Positions 1-7,842 of a DNA stretch of 56,687 nt are shown piece after piece. This DNA comes from Clostridiales bacterium UBA1390. Lineage in GTDB: Bacteria; Bacillota; Clostridia; Lachnospirales; Bianqueaceae. Positions within the stretch are counted from its first letter, which is position 1; each line of letters starts with the position of its first letter. The DNA lies in the NCBI GenBank assembly GCA_002305315.1, contig DBQQ01000057.1, positions 1 to 56,687 of the forward strand. The letters are read 5' to 3'. A program made the translations under genes and the position numbers. The notes below the pieces were generated by a model, which ran no database searches, was not told where the DNA came from, and worked only from the letters and a program-made list of their open reading frames with translations.

Positions 1-20
1 AATGTTTACAATATATTTAC

Positions 21-53
21 AAAAAAGGGCTCGCCCAATATGCAGGCGAGTCC
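21..53 (-). terminator. Terminator of the sugar-acid (uxaC) operon
   Basis: Read on the minus strand, a stem built from CTCGCC and GGCGAG (extended by two more G-C pairs around one mismatch) is followed by six T residues. It sits 12 bases past the uxaC stop codon, the place expected for an intrinsic terminator of the leftward operon. Confidence 0.8.
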
Positions 54-64
54 TCTCTTATACA

Positions 65-1459
65 TTAAAATCCGAAAAAGTCTTTCACATTGTAATAGCA
101 AATATTTTGAATCACTTTTTGCAGTGTTTCTTCACTTCCGAAATACTCTCCCCGTTCGACTAGCATTCCAAAGTAGTTGCAGAGTACTCGGCGATACAAT
201 TCATGGCGGGGATAGGAGATAAAACTCCGGCTGTCTGTCAGCATTCCCACGGATAGACTGATGGGATACAGGTTCGCGACTGCCTGGAATTGCCGCTCCA
301 GTCCATAGACATGGTCATTGAACCACCAGGGAGCCCCTAACTGCACCTTGGCTCGTGTACCTCCTTCGCAGAATCCGGAAGCCAGGATTGCGAAGTTTTC
401 CTGCTTCGCGGCATCCAGCGGATATAGGATCGTCTTAGGAAGCTTTCCGATCTCTGTCAGGCGGTTCAGGAGTTCGCCTACACTTAAAATCGAAGTCGAA
501 TCGTCCGTGCAGTCGAATCCGCAGGATTGGCCCACTTCTGCAACGCCCTTGCGATTACAATCCAGATAGGTTCCGATATGAAGCTGCATGACAAAACCAT
601 GATCATAGTAGAGCTGCCCCATATGAAACAAAAATGCACTGATATACTGATTTTCCTCCTTCGAGGTCAAGGACTCTCCCCTCATGGCTTTTTGCCAGAT
701 GACTTCAATCTCATCCATCGTGAAGTCTTCCCAGTATAAATAAGGAATGCCATCATCCGAAACGGTGGTTTCTACCTGGCGGAAATATTGCAGTCGCAAT
801 TCCAGCGCCTTCAGCATATCCTGGAAGCTTTGTACCGGGATCCCGGCTTCTGCCGATAGCTTTTTCATATAGTCTCCGAATGTGGGACGAGTGATAAACA
901 TCGCGTTATCTGGCCGGAAAGCGGATACGACCTTGGTCTTATGCTGTTCCTTCCGCATCAGAAAATGATATTCCAGAGTATCCGTCGGATCCTCTGTCGT
1001 AGAAACCAGTTCCACGCGACTTTTCTCCATGCACCAGCGCCGCGTCATATGCTCTTTTCGAATCATAGAGCGGGTCTTCTGATAAATCTCATCCGCATTT
1101 TCCTCAGACAGCGGCTCGTCAATATCGAAGTATCGCTTGAGTTCCAATGCACACCAGATATAGATGGGATTGCCGATGAGTTCCGGCAGAATCTTGGCGA
1201 AGGCCATGTATTTCTCATAATAACTGGCGTCTCCCGTGATATACTTCTCGGGAATGCCGAAAGTCCTCATGACCCGCCATTTATAGTGATCCCCCGAGAG
1301 CCACATTTCTCCCAGATCCTCGAATTCTTTGTTTTCATAGATCTCCTTCGGTGACAGATGGCAATGATAGTCAATAATAGGCATCTGTTCCGCGTAAGCG
1401 TGATACAGTCGCTTCCCTGTCTCATTGGTCAAGAATAAGTCTTCGTTAAATTGTCCCAT
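65..1459 (-). CDS. uxaC: Uronate (glucuronate/galacturonate) isomerase UxaC
   Basis: Cytoplasmic isomerase of the amidohydrolase fold that turns D-glucuronate into D-fructuronate and D-galacturonate into D-tagaturonate. The protein is 464 aa, normal for the family; the metal-binding DYHCH motif is at residues 30-34 and the family-typical stretches through FTRPTFGDY-like and IGTYLDCNR-like segments are present. I chose the ATG at 1459 because AGGAG lies just upstream; a start 13 codons earlier has no ribosome site. It is the last gene of a four-gene leftward operon, 10 bases after the SDR gene, and is followed by a terminator. Its neighbours are two sugar-acid dehydratases rather than uxuA, so the operon probably handles aldaric or uronic acids. 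Confidence 0.93.
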   Translation of the reverse strand: MGQFNEDLFLTNETGKRLYHAYAEQMPIIDYHCHLSPKEIYENKEFEDLGEMWLSGDHYKWRVMRTFGIPEKYITGDASYYEKYMAFAKILPELIGNPIYIWCALELKRYFDIDEPLSEENADEIYQKTRSMIRKEHMTRRWCMEKSRVELVSTTEDPTDTLEYHFLMRKEQHKTKVVSAFRPDNAMFITRPTFGDYMKKLSAEAGIPVQSFQDMLKALELRLQYFRQVETTVSDDGIPYLYWEDFTMDEIEVIWQKAMRGESLTSKEENQYISAFLFHMGQLYYDHGFVMQLHIGTYLDCNRKGVAEVGQSCGFDCTDDSTSILSVGELLNRLTEIGKLPKTILYPLDAAKQENFAILASGFCEGGTRAKVQLGAPWWFNDHVYGLERQFQAVANLYPISLSVGMLTDSRSFISYPRHELYRRVLCNYFGMLVERGEYFGSEETLQKVIQNICYYNVKDFFGF

Positions 1460-1469
1460 GATCTTCTCC

Positions 1470-2216
1470 TTAAAATCCGTAGGCCAGCGCACCGCCATCT
1501 ACGGCAAAGTCCTGTCCTGTGATATACTTTGCACCATCTCCCAGGAGGAATCTGGCCATCGCCCCCAAGTCCTTCGTATCGCCAAAGGCATGTACTGGCA
1601 TACGGCCCAGAATGGCCTGTTTGCGCTCCGGCGTCATGACTTGCTTACTCATCTCGCTGGGAAACCATCCCGGTGCAATGCTGTTGACCGTAATGTTGTC
1701 ATTGGCCCATTCCACCGCTAGTCCTCTTGTCATACCGCACACAGCCGCTTTGCTGGTACAGTAGGGAACCACCTCGGAAAATCCCAGATGCGCCGCCATA
1801 CTGCTGATATTGATGATGCGGCCCTTATGCTGACTGGCCTTCAGGTAGGGATATGCACTCTGGCACAGCGCGAAAATGCTTGTGACATTCACATTGAGAA
1901 TCCTTTCGAAGTCTTCCATCGGAAACTCTTCTGCCCGGCATTTCTTCGTGATACCCGCATTATTCACCAGGAAATCCAGGCCCTCTCTGGACGCGATCGC
2001 ATTCACCAGCGATCGCATCTCTTCAAAATGCGTCACATCGCCGATGGTGTGAATCACGCCCTCTCGATTGGGTTCCAGTCCCTTCTTCTCTCCTCCGGTA
2101 CGACTGATGACATAGACGGTCGCGCCAGCTTCCTCCAGGGTATTCGCGATGGCATACCCGATTCCGCTGCTTCCGCCAGTCACAATGCCAATCCGTCCCT
2201 GCAGTTCTTTTTCCAT
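1470..2216 (-). CDS. SDR-family oxidoreductase, sugar-acid dehydrogenase type
   Basis: NAD(P)-dependent short-chain dehydrogenase of 248 aa. The nucleotide-binding TGGSSGIG is at residues 13-20, NNAG at 85-88, and the catalytic Ser139, Tyr152 and Lys156 (YCTSK) are all present. Overall it resembles KduD/gluconate 5-dehydrogenase and the SDR-type fructuronate reductases. Given uxaC directly downstream, the likely job is reduction of fructuronate or tagaturonate, or oxidation of a deoxy-keto acid made by the dehydratases; the substrate cannot be read from sequence. The ATG at 2216 is chosen for the AAGGAGG eight bases upstream; the longer frame would run into the preceding gene. Confidence 0.85.
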   Translation of the reverse strand: MEKELQGRIGIVTGGSSGIGYAIANTLEEAGATVYVISRTGGEKKGLEPNREGVIHTIGDVTHFEEMRSLVNAIASREGLDFLVNNAGITKKCRAEEFPMEDFERILNVNVTSIFALCQSAYPYLKASQHKGRIINISSMAAHLGFSEVVPYCTSKAAVCGMTRGLAVEWANDNITVNSIAPGWFPSEMSKQVMTPERKQAILGRMPVHAFGDTKDLGAMARFLLGDGAKYITGQDFAVDGGALAYGF

Positions 2217-2229
2217 CTGCCTGTCCTCC

Positions 2230-3345
2230 TTATATTTGCTGCACACGATGACTGCGGCAGCTCCTTGCAATCAAATCCCAATCCAATTCTGCTCCTACAC
2301 CGGGTTCGTTCGGCACATAGATCATGCCGTTTCGAATCGGCAGATCTCCCTTCATCGGAAGCCTGTAGGAATCCTCCGGCACAAAATATTCAAAATACTC
2401 ACAGTTACGTATCGCGCAGCTGACATGAACATTGACCAGATCCATGTAATTCATCGTCGTGGTATGGATCTCACAGTTCATGCCAAATGCCTCCGCCATA
2501 TGCGCGATCTTAAGCGTCCCGGTGATGCCGTCCTTCCAGCTCACATCCGCTCTGACGATATCGGCGGCTCTCTGCGCGATCACCTGTGCAACGCCCCAGT
2601 GACAGCCTCTTGTCGTCTCTGTCCCGGCAATCGGAATATCCAGAGTCCGACAAAGTTCCTGATACTTATAGAGTTCAAAATCACGGAACGGCTCTTCAAA
2701 CCATTTATATCCCAGCTTCTCCAGCTGACGGCCCACACGTACGGCATCCCCCATCGTGTATTCTCCTACCGGATCGCTCATCAGAACATAATCGGGTCCG
2801 ACGGCATCGCGTACCGCCTGATGGACCTCGAGATCAAATTCCACAGGGCCTGAAGGATGCTCTTTGTATCCGCCGATTCCTTTTTCTTTATAATATAAGG
2901 CCTCATCTACGTATTCCTGTACCGTACCATGGAAATTGCCGCTGGCATATACCGGCAGATGATCTCGATAGGCCCCGATGTACTTATACAACGGCAACCC
3001 TGCCTCCTTGGCACAGATATCCCAAAGGGCGACGTCTACCGGTCCCGGCAGGAAAATGGGGAAGAATGCCTCATGCCTGTCCACGTTCCATAGCGCATGA
3101 AAAATGGCTTCTCGATCGTGAGGATCTCGTCCCAATACGACGGGAGCAATACTGTCGTGCAAATAATTTTCACTGACACCGCCGCTTCGCGCCGCCATAC
3201 AGGTGGCGATCCCTTCAATTCCCGTATCGGTCGTAAGTTTCAGAGCGATGACATCCCATCCCATCTTAGCGCCTCCCTGGCGCTTCTCATCGAAAAGACA
3301 CTGATCCCGTTCGACCCACCAGGTCTCAAATTTCTGAATCACCAT
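2230..3345 (-). CDS. Enolase-superfamily sugar-acid dehydratase (mandelate racemase subgroup), first paralogue type
   Basis: 371-aa TIM-barrel dehydratase/racemase family protein. The three metal ligands are visible as Asp191 (SDPVG), Glu217 (FEEP) and Glu243 (GTETT). The acid-base set is Lys161-x-His163 (KEH) on one side and the Asp267/His294 dyad on the other, the arrangement of acid-sugar dehydratases that abstract the proton alpha to the carboxylate. Substrate unknown; the KxH form differs from the KxK form in the gene just upstream, so the two probably use different epimers. The ATG directly abuts the TAA of that upstream gene and has GGAGG ahead of it, so translation is probably coupled. 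Confidence 0.85.
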   Translation of the reverse strand: MVIQKFETWWVERDQCLFDEKRQGGAKMGWDVIALKLTTDTGIEGIATCMAARSGGVSENYLHDSIAPVVLGRDPHDREAIFHALWNVDRHEAFFPIFLPGPVDVALWDICAKEAGLPLYKYIGAYRDHLPVYASGNFHGTVQEYVDEALYYKEKGIGGYKEHPSGPVEFDLEVHQAVRDAVGPDYVLMSDPVGEYTMGDAVRVGRQLEKLGYKWFEEPFRDFELYKYQELCRTLDIPIAGTETTRGCHWGVAQVIAQRAADIVRADVSWKDGITGTLKIAHMAEAFGMNCEIHTTTMNYMDLVNVHVSCAIRNCEYFEYFVPEDSYRLPMKGDLPIRNGMIYVPNEPGVGAELDWDLIARSCRSHRVQQI

Positions 3346-4440
3346 TTACTTTACCTCCGTCATGTACTGATGTAAGAACCGGAATCCCCAGCCTTCTCCT
3401 TCTCTTGGCAGCGCATATCCATCGACAATCTCCATCGGCTGATCGATAATTCCATCGATCCAATCAAAACTTTCCGCGCCATACGGTCTGGAAACCGTAA
3501 CCAATAGCGGAATGTCATAGTCTTTATAATAATGAGGCAACACCGGGATATGGTATGCGGCTGCCAGCGCTGCGCTGTCTCGCCAGGCCTCCACGCCGCC
3601 CAGACGGATCAGATCCGGCTGCCACAAATCCAGTGCTCTTCGCCCAATGAGCTCTCGCAGCGCCACTGTCGAATATTCCCGCTCTCCCATTGCCAGACTG
3701 ATACTCGTCTTTTGATGAATCAGCGCATATCCTTCAAAGTCCGTATTTGAGACCGGCTCCTCGAACCAATGAATCCCCAGATGCTTCACCTGTTCGATCA
3801 GGCTGACACTGGATGGCACGTCCATTCCCTGATTCGCATCCATCATGATCTTCATATTCGGACCAATGGCTTCCCGAACAAGATGTAGTCTTCTCACATC
3901 CCGCTCCTGATCCGGACTTCCCACTTTGATCTTGACTGCCTGGAATCCCCGCTTCTGATATTCCTTCACTTCCTCCAGAAGCTCCTCATCCGTATAGCTG
4001 ATCCATCCTCCGCTTCCATAGACCGGAATCTTCTTGCGACTGCATCCAAACAGACGATAGATCGGCTGTCCCAGAGTCCTGGCCCAGGCATCCCACAATG
4101 CCACATTCAGCGTCGCGAGCGCCCAACGCTGCAGCCCCGGAATCCCAAAATACTCGCTTTCTGCCTCGTAGTCCTGCTGCAATTGCAGCGTTTCGTAGAC
4201 ATGATACTTTCTTTCCAATACGAAACGCTTCAAATCCTTCATCGCGCCTTCAATCGCATTCGGACTGTAATGGAAGCTCAAGAGATACCCTTGCCCCAGG
4301 ATGCCTCCTTCTGTTTCCACTTCCAGAACATAAAAAGCAATCTTGCTAATATCATGTGTCGCGTCTGCGATCGGTCGGCTCAGGCTGCTGGTAGCCTGAT
4401 AAATCCGCATATCCCGAATCAATGTCTTTGTTTCCCCCAT
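3346..4440 (-). CDS. Enolase-superfamily sugar-acid dehydratase (mandelate racemase subgroup), second paralogue type
   Basis: 364-aa member of the same superfamily as its neighbour but with a different active site: Lys170-x-Lys172 (KIK), metal ligands Asp201 (MDANQ), Glu227 (FEEP) and Glu253 (GERE), and the Asp276/His303 dyad. The IPVYGSGG segment and KxK motif recall L-talarate/galactarate dehydratases, but the family holds many specificities and I cannot fix the substrate. It is the promoter-proximal gene of the operon; AAGGAG lies nine bases before the ATG. A strong promoter with a dyad operator sits 45-75 bases upstream. Confidence 0.85.
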   Translation of the reverse strand: MGETKTLIRDMRIYQATSSLSRPIADATHDISKIAFYVLEVETEGGILGQGYLLSFHYSPNAIEGAMKDLKRFVLERKYHVYETLQLQQDYEAESEYFGIPGLQRWALATLNVALWDAWARTLGQPIYRLFGCSRKKIPVYGSGGWISYTDEELLEEVKEYQKRGFQAVKIKVGSPDQERDVRRLHLVREAIGPNMKIMMDANQGMDVPSSVSLIEQVKHLGIHWFEEPVSNTDFEGYALIHQKTSISLAMGEREYSTVALRELIGRRALDLWQPDLIRLGGVEAWRDSAALAAAYHIPVLPHYYKDYDIPLLVTVSRPYGAESFDWIDGIIDQPMEIVDGYALPREGEGWGFRFLHQYMTEVK

Positions 4441-4472
4441 CTCTGATACTCCTTTCCGGGTTTCCCAACTGA

Positions 4473-4507
4473 TATATCACAGACATCATAACACATGTTG
4501 TGATATA
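4473..4507. promoter_or_regulatory. Dyad operator between the sugar-acid operon and its GntR regulator
   Basis: TATATCACA at 4473-4481 and its exact inverse TGTGATATA at 4499-4507 enclose a 17-base spacer. Nested in this is an imperfect palindrome, 4485-4504, whose left half ATCATAACA pairs with most of TGTTGTGAT. The nested dyad covers the -10 box and most of the spacer of the operon promoter, so a bound repressor would block RNA polymerase. Inference: operator of the adjacent GntR/FCD regulator. Confidence 0.65.
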
Positions 4508-4513
4508 ATTCAA
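4485..4513 (-). promoter_or_regulatory. Promoter of the sugar-acid operon
   Basis: On the minus strand a -35 TTGAAT (4508-4513) and a -10 TATGAT (4485-4490) are 17 bases apart, reading toward the first dehydratase gene. The operator dyad overlaps it. Confidence 0.75.
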
Positions 4514-4558
4514 CTATATTTTCTGAAGAAATCCCTCACCACATAGCTATTTTTTTGC

Positions 4559-4588
4559 TTGTCTCTTCTCCCCTATATATGCTATACT
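4559..4588 (+). promoter_or_regulatory. Promoter of the GntR-family regulator
   Basis: TTGTCT (4559-4564), 18-base spacer, TATACT (4583-4588), with a TG one base before the -10 (extended -10). It reads into the regulator gene, leaving a leader of about 35 bases. Confidence 0.6.
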
Positions 4589-4629
4589 ACATTCATGTTT
4601 TATCATTCTATATTTAAGGAGACGATGCT

Positions 4630-5271
4630 ATGGCAAAAGAGCCCATAAAAAAGCAGGCCTATGATCTTCTATATCGAAAGATCATGACCTGCGACTATAT
4701 GCCCGGTCTTTTCCTCACGGAAAAGGATATGGCAGAAGAAACCGGCCTGGGTCGAACACCGCTTCGCGAAGCCGTTATCCGCCTGCAAAAGGATGGACTC
4801 ATTCAAATCTACCCTCGTAAGGGAATGCGCATCACACCGATTACCGAGGATTCCATCCAGCAGCATTATCAGGTGCGCAAACTGTTTGAACCCACGATTA
4901 TCACGCAATACTGCTCGCTGTATTCGAAACGTGAATTACTGCGCTATGAGACACGCTTTCAACAATCAGAACAGGAAGAATCCCTTCCTCATTTCGAACT
5001 GGACGCACAGTTCCATACCTTTCTGATCTCCATTACGCAGAATGATATATTACTGAACATGTATCATTCCCTCATGCTGCAGCAGGTTCGACTCGCCATG
5101 TTCGCTGCTCATCAGGGAATTCGAAATCGAGAAGGCAATCTGGAACAGCACGAAGAAATCATTGTCTCTTTACTGCGAGAAAATCCAGAGGCCGCCAAGG
5201 ATGCACTGATCTATCATTTGAATCAATCCATGGTCAACTCCTTAAAATGTGTCTGCCAGCCGGATGCATAA
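4630..5271 (+). CDS. GntR-family transcriptional regulator, FadR/FCD subfamily
   Basis: 213-aa regulator. Residues about 5-70 form the GntR winged helix-turn-helix (KQAYDLLYRKI, then LTEKDMAEE and RTPLREAVIRLQ). Residues about 75-205 form an all-helical FCD ligand domain with acidic and histidine residues in metal-binding positions (LDAQFH, and the late EQHEEI and YHLNQS helices). Members of this subfamily usually sense organic or sugar acids. It is divergent from the uxaC operon across a 189-base gap with a dyad operator, which makes it the probable local repressor. AAGGAG precedes the ATG. Confidence 0.9.
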   Translation: MAKEPIKKQAYDLLYRKIMTCDYMPGLFLTEKDMAEETGLGRTPLREAVIRLQKDGLIQIYPRKGMRITPITEDSIQQHYQVRKLFEPTIITQYCSLYSKRELLRYETRFQQSEQEESLPHFELDAQFHTFLISITQNDILLNMYHSLMLQQVRLAMFAAHQGIRNREGNLEQHEEIIVSLLRENPEAAKDALIYHLNQSMVNSLKCVCQPDA

Positions 5272-5280
5272 GGTCCAGCC

Positions 5281-6048
5281 TTACTCTTCCTTAAAAATCA
5301 GCCTCCTGGCATTCTTTTCCATGACCGCTTCCAGCTCTTCATCCGTCAGATTCTCAAATAATACAGCTTCCACATACATCCCCGGGTTGCAGATCGGATA
5401 ATCCGTGCCGAACAGAATCCGATCCTTTCCGACCTGATCCAATCCATGACGAAGCATGCCGTATCGGAAAAGTCCTGTACCGCTCAAATCCAGACATACA
5501 TTCTCATGACGACGCATCCGCGCCAGGTTTTCCTGATAGTCCGCGCCATCCCTGGGATGCGCCACGATGATCGAAAGGTGCGGATACAGCGAGGCAAACT
5601 TCTCCAGATCCTCATCGGTAGAAGGATGCACATTGACCGTCATTTCCTTCTCCTGTGCCAACGTGAAAATCTCCGCAGCCTCCGGACTGGCATACGAGCT
5701 CCATCCCATCATATACGGCACCAATTCTCCAATCAATGTAACACCCTGTGCAGCCATCTTTTCGATCTCTTCGCAGGATTCCCTGGGGAACGCAGGATGC
5801 ACATGGATGCCCGGCGTATAGAATCCTTCATACGCCTTCCGCAGGCGCAATGCCGCTTCATTGAGCGCGTGAATCGCTTCCCAGGACGATCCATCCACCC
5901 GACTGATGACAGATCCACAGCAGTGTGTGATTCCCGCTCTCTCCAGATCCTCCTTAAAGACCTCCATATCCGTCACGCCTTCCGAATACCGTCCGGAACG
6001 TTGACTTACGACTTCAAATGGATGCACATGCGCATCGATAATCTGCAT
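5281..6048 (-). CDS. Amidohydrolase-family (PF04909-type) hydrolase, possible sugar lactonase
   Basis: 255-aa TIM-barrel hydrolase. It opens with IDAHVHP (Asp5, His7, His9), has a mid-protein histidine in VNVHPST and VAHPRD, and ends the barrel with FGTDYP, the metal/catalytic Asp of the family. The family includes sugar lactonases, decarboxylases and other hydrolases. Its position beside uronate and sugar-acid genes suggests lactone opening, which is inference only. It converges with the GntR gene (9 bases between stops) and has its own upstream region, so it is not in the uxaC operon. GGAGGG lies a few bases before the ATG. Confidence 0.7.
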   Translation of the reverse strand: MQIIDAHVHPFEVVSQRSGRYSEGVTDMEVFKEDLERAGITHCCGSVISRVDGSSWEAIHALNEAALRLRKAYEGFYTPGIHVHPAFPRESCEEIEKMAAQGVTLIGELVPYMMGWSSYASPEAAEIFTLAQEKEMTVNVHPSTDEDLEKFASLYPHLSIIVAHPRDGADYQENLARMRRHENVCLDLSGTGLFRYGMLRHGLDQVGKDRILFGTDYPICNPGMYVEAVLFENLTDEELEAVMEKNARRLIFKEE

Positions 6049-6065
6049 AATGATCCCTCCCTGGA

Positions 6066-6094
6066 TTGTGTTTTCAAAATGAATATGATATACT
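6066..6094 (+). promoter_or_regulatory. Promoter ahead of the 71-aa membrane protein
   Basis: TTGTGT (6066-6071), 17 bases, TATACT (6089-6094), reading rightward. Transcription would start at about 6101, at the first arm of the hairpin that follows. Confidence 0.6.
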
Positions 6095-6098
6095 TTTT

Positions 6099-6122
6099 AT
6101 AGCGCACATACGCTATTTTTTT
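6099..6122 (+). terminator. Hairpin with U-tract at the transcription start (possible attenuator)
   Basis: ATAGCG (6099-6104) and CGCTAT (6111-6116) form a 6-bp stem with loop CACATA, followed by seven T. It has the form of an intrinsic terminator but lies in the leader, before the 71-aa gene. It could attenuate that gene. Confidence 0.5.
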
Positions 6123-6141
6123 ACAGAAACGAGGTCAGTCT

Positions 6142-6357
6142 ATGAAACCCAAACTTCCCCGCAAAACCATCTTACTTTCTTTGATTCTTGTCGGTATTGG
6201 CGTTGTCCATCTGATCTACGGTACGATTCGCGGCGAATATCAATGGATCTGGATCGTTCTATGCTTTGTAGCAGCCCTGCTGAACCTGCTGGCAGAACGA
6301 TATCTGGTCTCCTCTAACGATTCCGAAGGTCCTGAGGATTCCCATCCCCAGGAATGA
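6142..6357 (+). CDS. Small two-helix membrane protein, function unknown
   Basis: 71-aa protein with a basic N-terminus (MKPKLPRK), two hydrophobic helices (about residues 9-26 and 35-51) and an acidic, soluble tail. I do not recognise a family. It has its own promoter and a GAGGT-type ribosome site. Its last 44 bases overlap the 3' end of the HD-domain gene on the other strand, so the two transcripts are complementary at their ends. Nothing nearby points to a role. Confidence 0.6.
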   Translation: MKPKLPRKTILLSLILVGIGVVHLIYGTIRGEYQWIWIVLCFVAALLNLLAERYLVSSNDSEGPEDSHPQE

Positions 6358-6940
6358 GCCAGCCCTTCTCGACACATTCCGCAAGCATTCGTTCCACACA
6401 GGGCCAGATCTCCGGAACCGTATCTTCGATCATGCCTATACGCGTGCGCACCTGATTCTCTGTCACATGCCGTTGCTGCCAGGAATGTCCTTCTGTCATG
6501 TAGTTATTAAGGAAGGGCTGCAGACGATCCATCGCCGTAGCAAATCGGGCGTCCGGCGTCTGTACGCTGTCAAACTCTTCCCATAACGCCCTATAGGCAG
6601 CGCCCTGTTCCGCCGGCAGCATGGTAAACAGGCGATCTGCTGCTTCTTTCTCCCGCTTGGCCTTCGTCCGGTTCCCCTCTGCGTCATAGGCAAAGGTATC
6701 GCCCGCGTAGATTTCTACCAGATCATGTACCAATACCATCTGCAGTACACGCAGGAGATCGACCGACGGGTCTTTACAGTACTCAAACAGCGTCATGGCC
6801 ATCATGGCCAGATGCCAGGAATGCTCCGCATCCGTCTCCGTTCGCGACCGATCGATCAAGAGTGTCTGCCGATACACAGCCTTCATCTGGTCGATCTCCG
6901 CCAGAAACCGCATCTGTTGCTCTATACGTTTGCTATCCAT
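6314..6940 (-). CDS. HD-domain phosphohydrolase (YfbR/HDDC2-like)
   Basis: 208-aa HD-superfamily metal-dependent phosphohydrolase. The signature H...HD...D is visible as the His in TDAEHSWH, the HD pair in LVHDLVEI and a late Asp in ATAMDRLQP. This layout matches the 5'-deoxynucleotidase YfbR/HDDC2 group, so a nucleoside 5'-monophosphate is the likely substrate. The ATG at 6940 is preferred: an ATG four codons earlier overlaps the upstream stop as ATGA but has AAGGAG touching the start codon. The gene is coupled to the RNA methyltransferase upstream. Its 3' end overlaps the convergent membrane protein. Confidence 0.78.
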   Translation of the reverse strand: MDSKRIEQQMRFLAEIDQMKAVYRQTLLIDRSRTETDAEHSWHLAMMAMTLFEYCKDPSVDLLRVLQMVLVHDLVEIYAGDTFAYDAEGNRTKAKREKEAADRLFTMLPAEQGAAYRALWEEFDSVQTPDARFATAMDRLQPFLNNYMTEGHSWQQRHVTENQVRTRIGMIEDTVPEIWPCVERMLAECVEKGWLIPGDGNPQDLRNR

Positions 6941-6948
6941 TGTCTGCC

Positions 6949-7767
6949 TCATCTCCTTTGCCGTGCCGCCTCATAGAACATGACGGTCGCCGCACATCCC
7001 ACATTCAGCGAAGAGGCTGAAGCCGAATCACTCATGGGAATGGTTGCCAGCACATCGCAGGTCTCCTTGAGTCCATAGCTGAGTCCGTCGGTTTCATTGC
7101 CGATCATGAACAGCAGGGGACGATTAAGATTCAATTGATCGAGCGGCGTTTCGTGATGCGAGGTTGTGCCGATCACCTGAAAATCCGGATATGTTTCCTT
7201 CATCTGCTGAATAAAGCTCTTCAGACGCGCATGCTCCGACACCCGTATGACAGGAACCTGAAAAAAGGAACCCATCGTTGAGGTGATGACTTGCGGATCA
7301 TATAGATCCACGCCATGCCCCGTCAGAATCAGTCCGTCCACTCCCAGGGAATCGCAGGAACGAATGATCGTTCCCAGGTTCCCCTTATTCGATGGGCGGT
7401 CAAATAGGGCCAGCATCGGCTTTTCCTGCAGCGGCAGCTGACTGAAATCATCCTGCCGCATCTCCGCAATGGCTAAAAGTTCCGAGGTATCTTCCTTTCC
7501 GGAGAGTTCTCTCATGAGCTCCGCAGAAAGCTCATAATGACATGAAACCGGTACTACTTTCAGCATGCTCTCTGCCCAGTCGGACAGCGGCTCCTCTCTT
7601 GTATAGAGGAACGCATCGATCGTCCAATGATTTCTATAGGCCTCTTTCAGATTTCGAACCCCTTCTACAAAGAACTGATGATACTTATATCGTTTGTTTC
7701 GATTGTTCTTCAGCACCTGAAATTTCTGATATACATCATTTCTGGAACGAATTTTCTCGATTCTCAT
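6949..7767 (-). CDS. TrmH/SpoU-family RNA 2'-O-ribose methyltransferase
   Basis: 272-aa SPOUT methyltransferase. The N-terminal substrate-binding region (KYHQFFVEGVRN) is followed by a SpoU domain with the knotted-fold motifs DRPSNKGNLGTIIRSC, FMIGNETDGLS and SDSASASSLNVG, the motifs that bind SAM. Such proteins methylate rRNA or tRNA ribose; the exact nucleotide is not evident. I start at 7767 (MRIEK) because GGAGGG lies just before it; the frame extends 21 codons further without a ribosome site. The HD gene starts at its 3' end. Confidence 0.88.
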   Translation of the reverse strand: MRIEKIRSRNDVYQKFQVLKNNRNKRYKYHQFFVEGVRNLKEAYRNHWTIDAFLYTREEPLSDWAESMLKVVPVSCHYELSAELMRELSGKEDTSELLAIAEMRQDDFSQLPLQEKPMLALFDRPSNKGNLGTIIRSCDSLGVDGLILTGHGVDLYDPQVITSTMGSFFQVPVIRVSEHARLKSFIQQMKETYPDFQVIGTTSHHETPLDQLNLNRPLLFMIGNETDGLSYGLKETCDVLATIPMSDSASASSLNVGCAATVMFYEAARQRR

Positions 7768-7789
7768 ATAGCCCTCCATAGTATAGCAT

Positions 7790-7820
7790 AATTCCCCGCC
7801 AGAATCTCCGACGGGGAATT
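7790..7820 (-). terminator. Hairpin after ackA, probable weak terminator
   Basis: AATTCCCCG (7790-7798) and CGGGGAATT (7812-7820) form a perfect 9-bp stem with a 13-base loop, 22 bases beyond the ackA stop. There is no T-run after it, so it may stabilise the pta-ackA mRNA 3' end or terminate only partly. Confidence 0.45.
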
Positions 7821-7842
7821 TATTATACACTCCGATGGTAAA

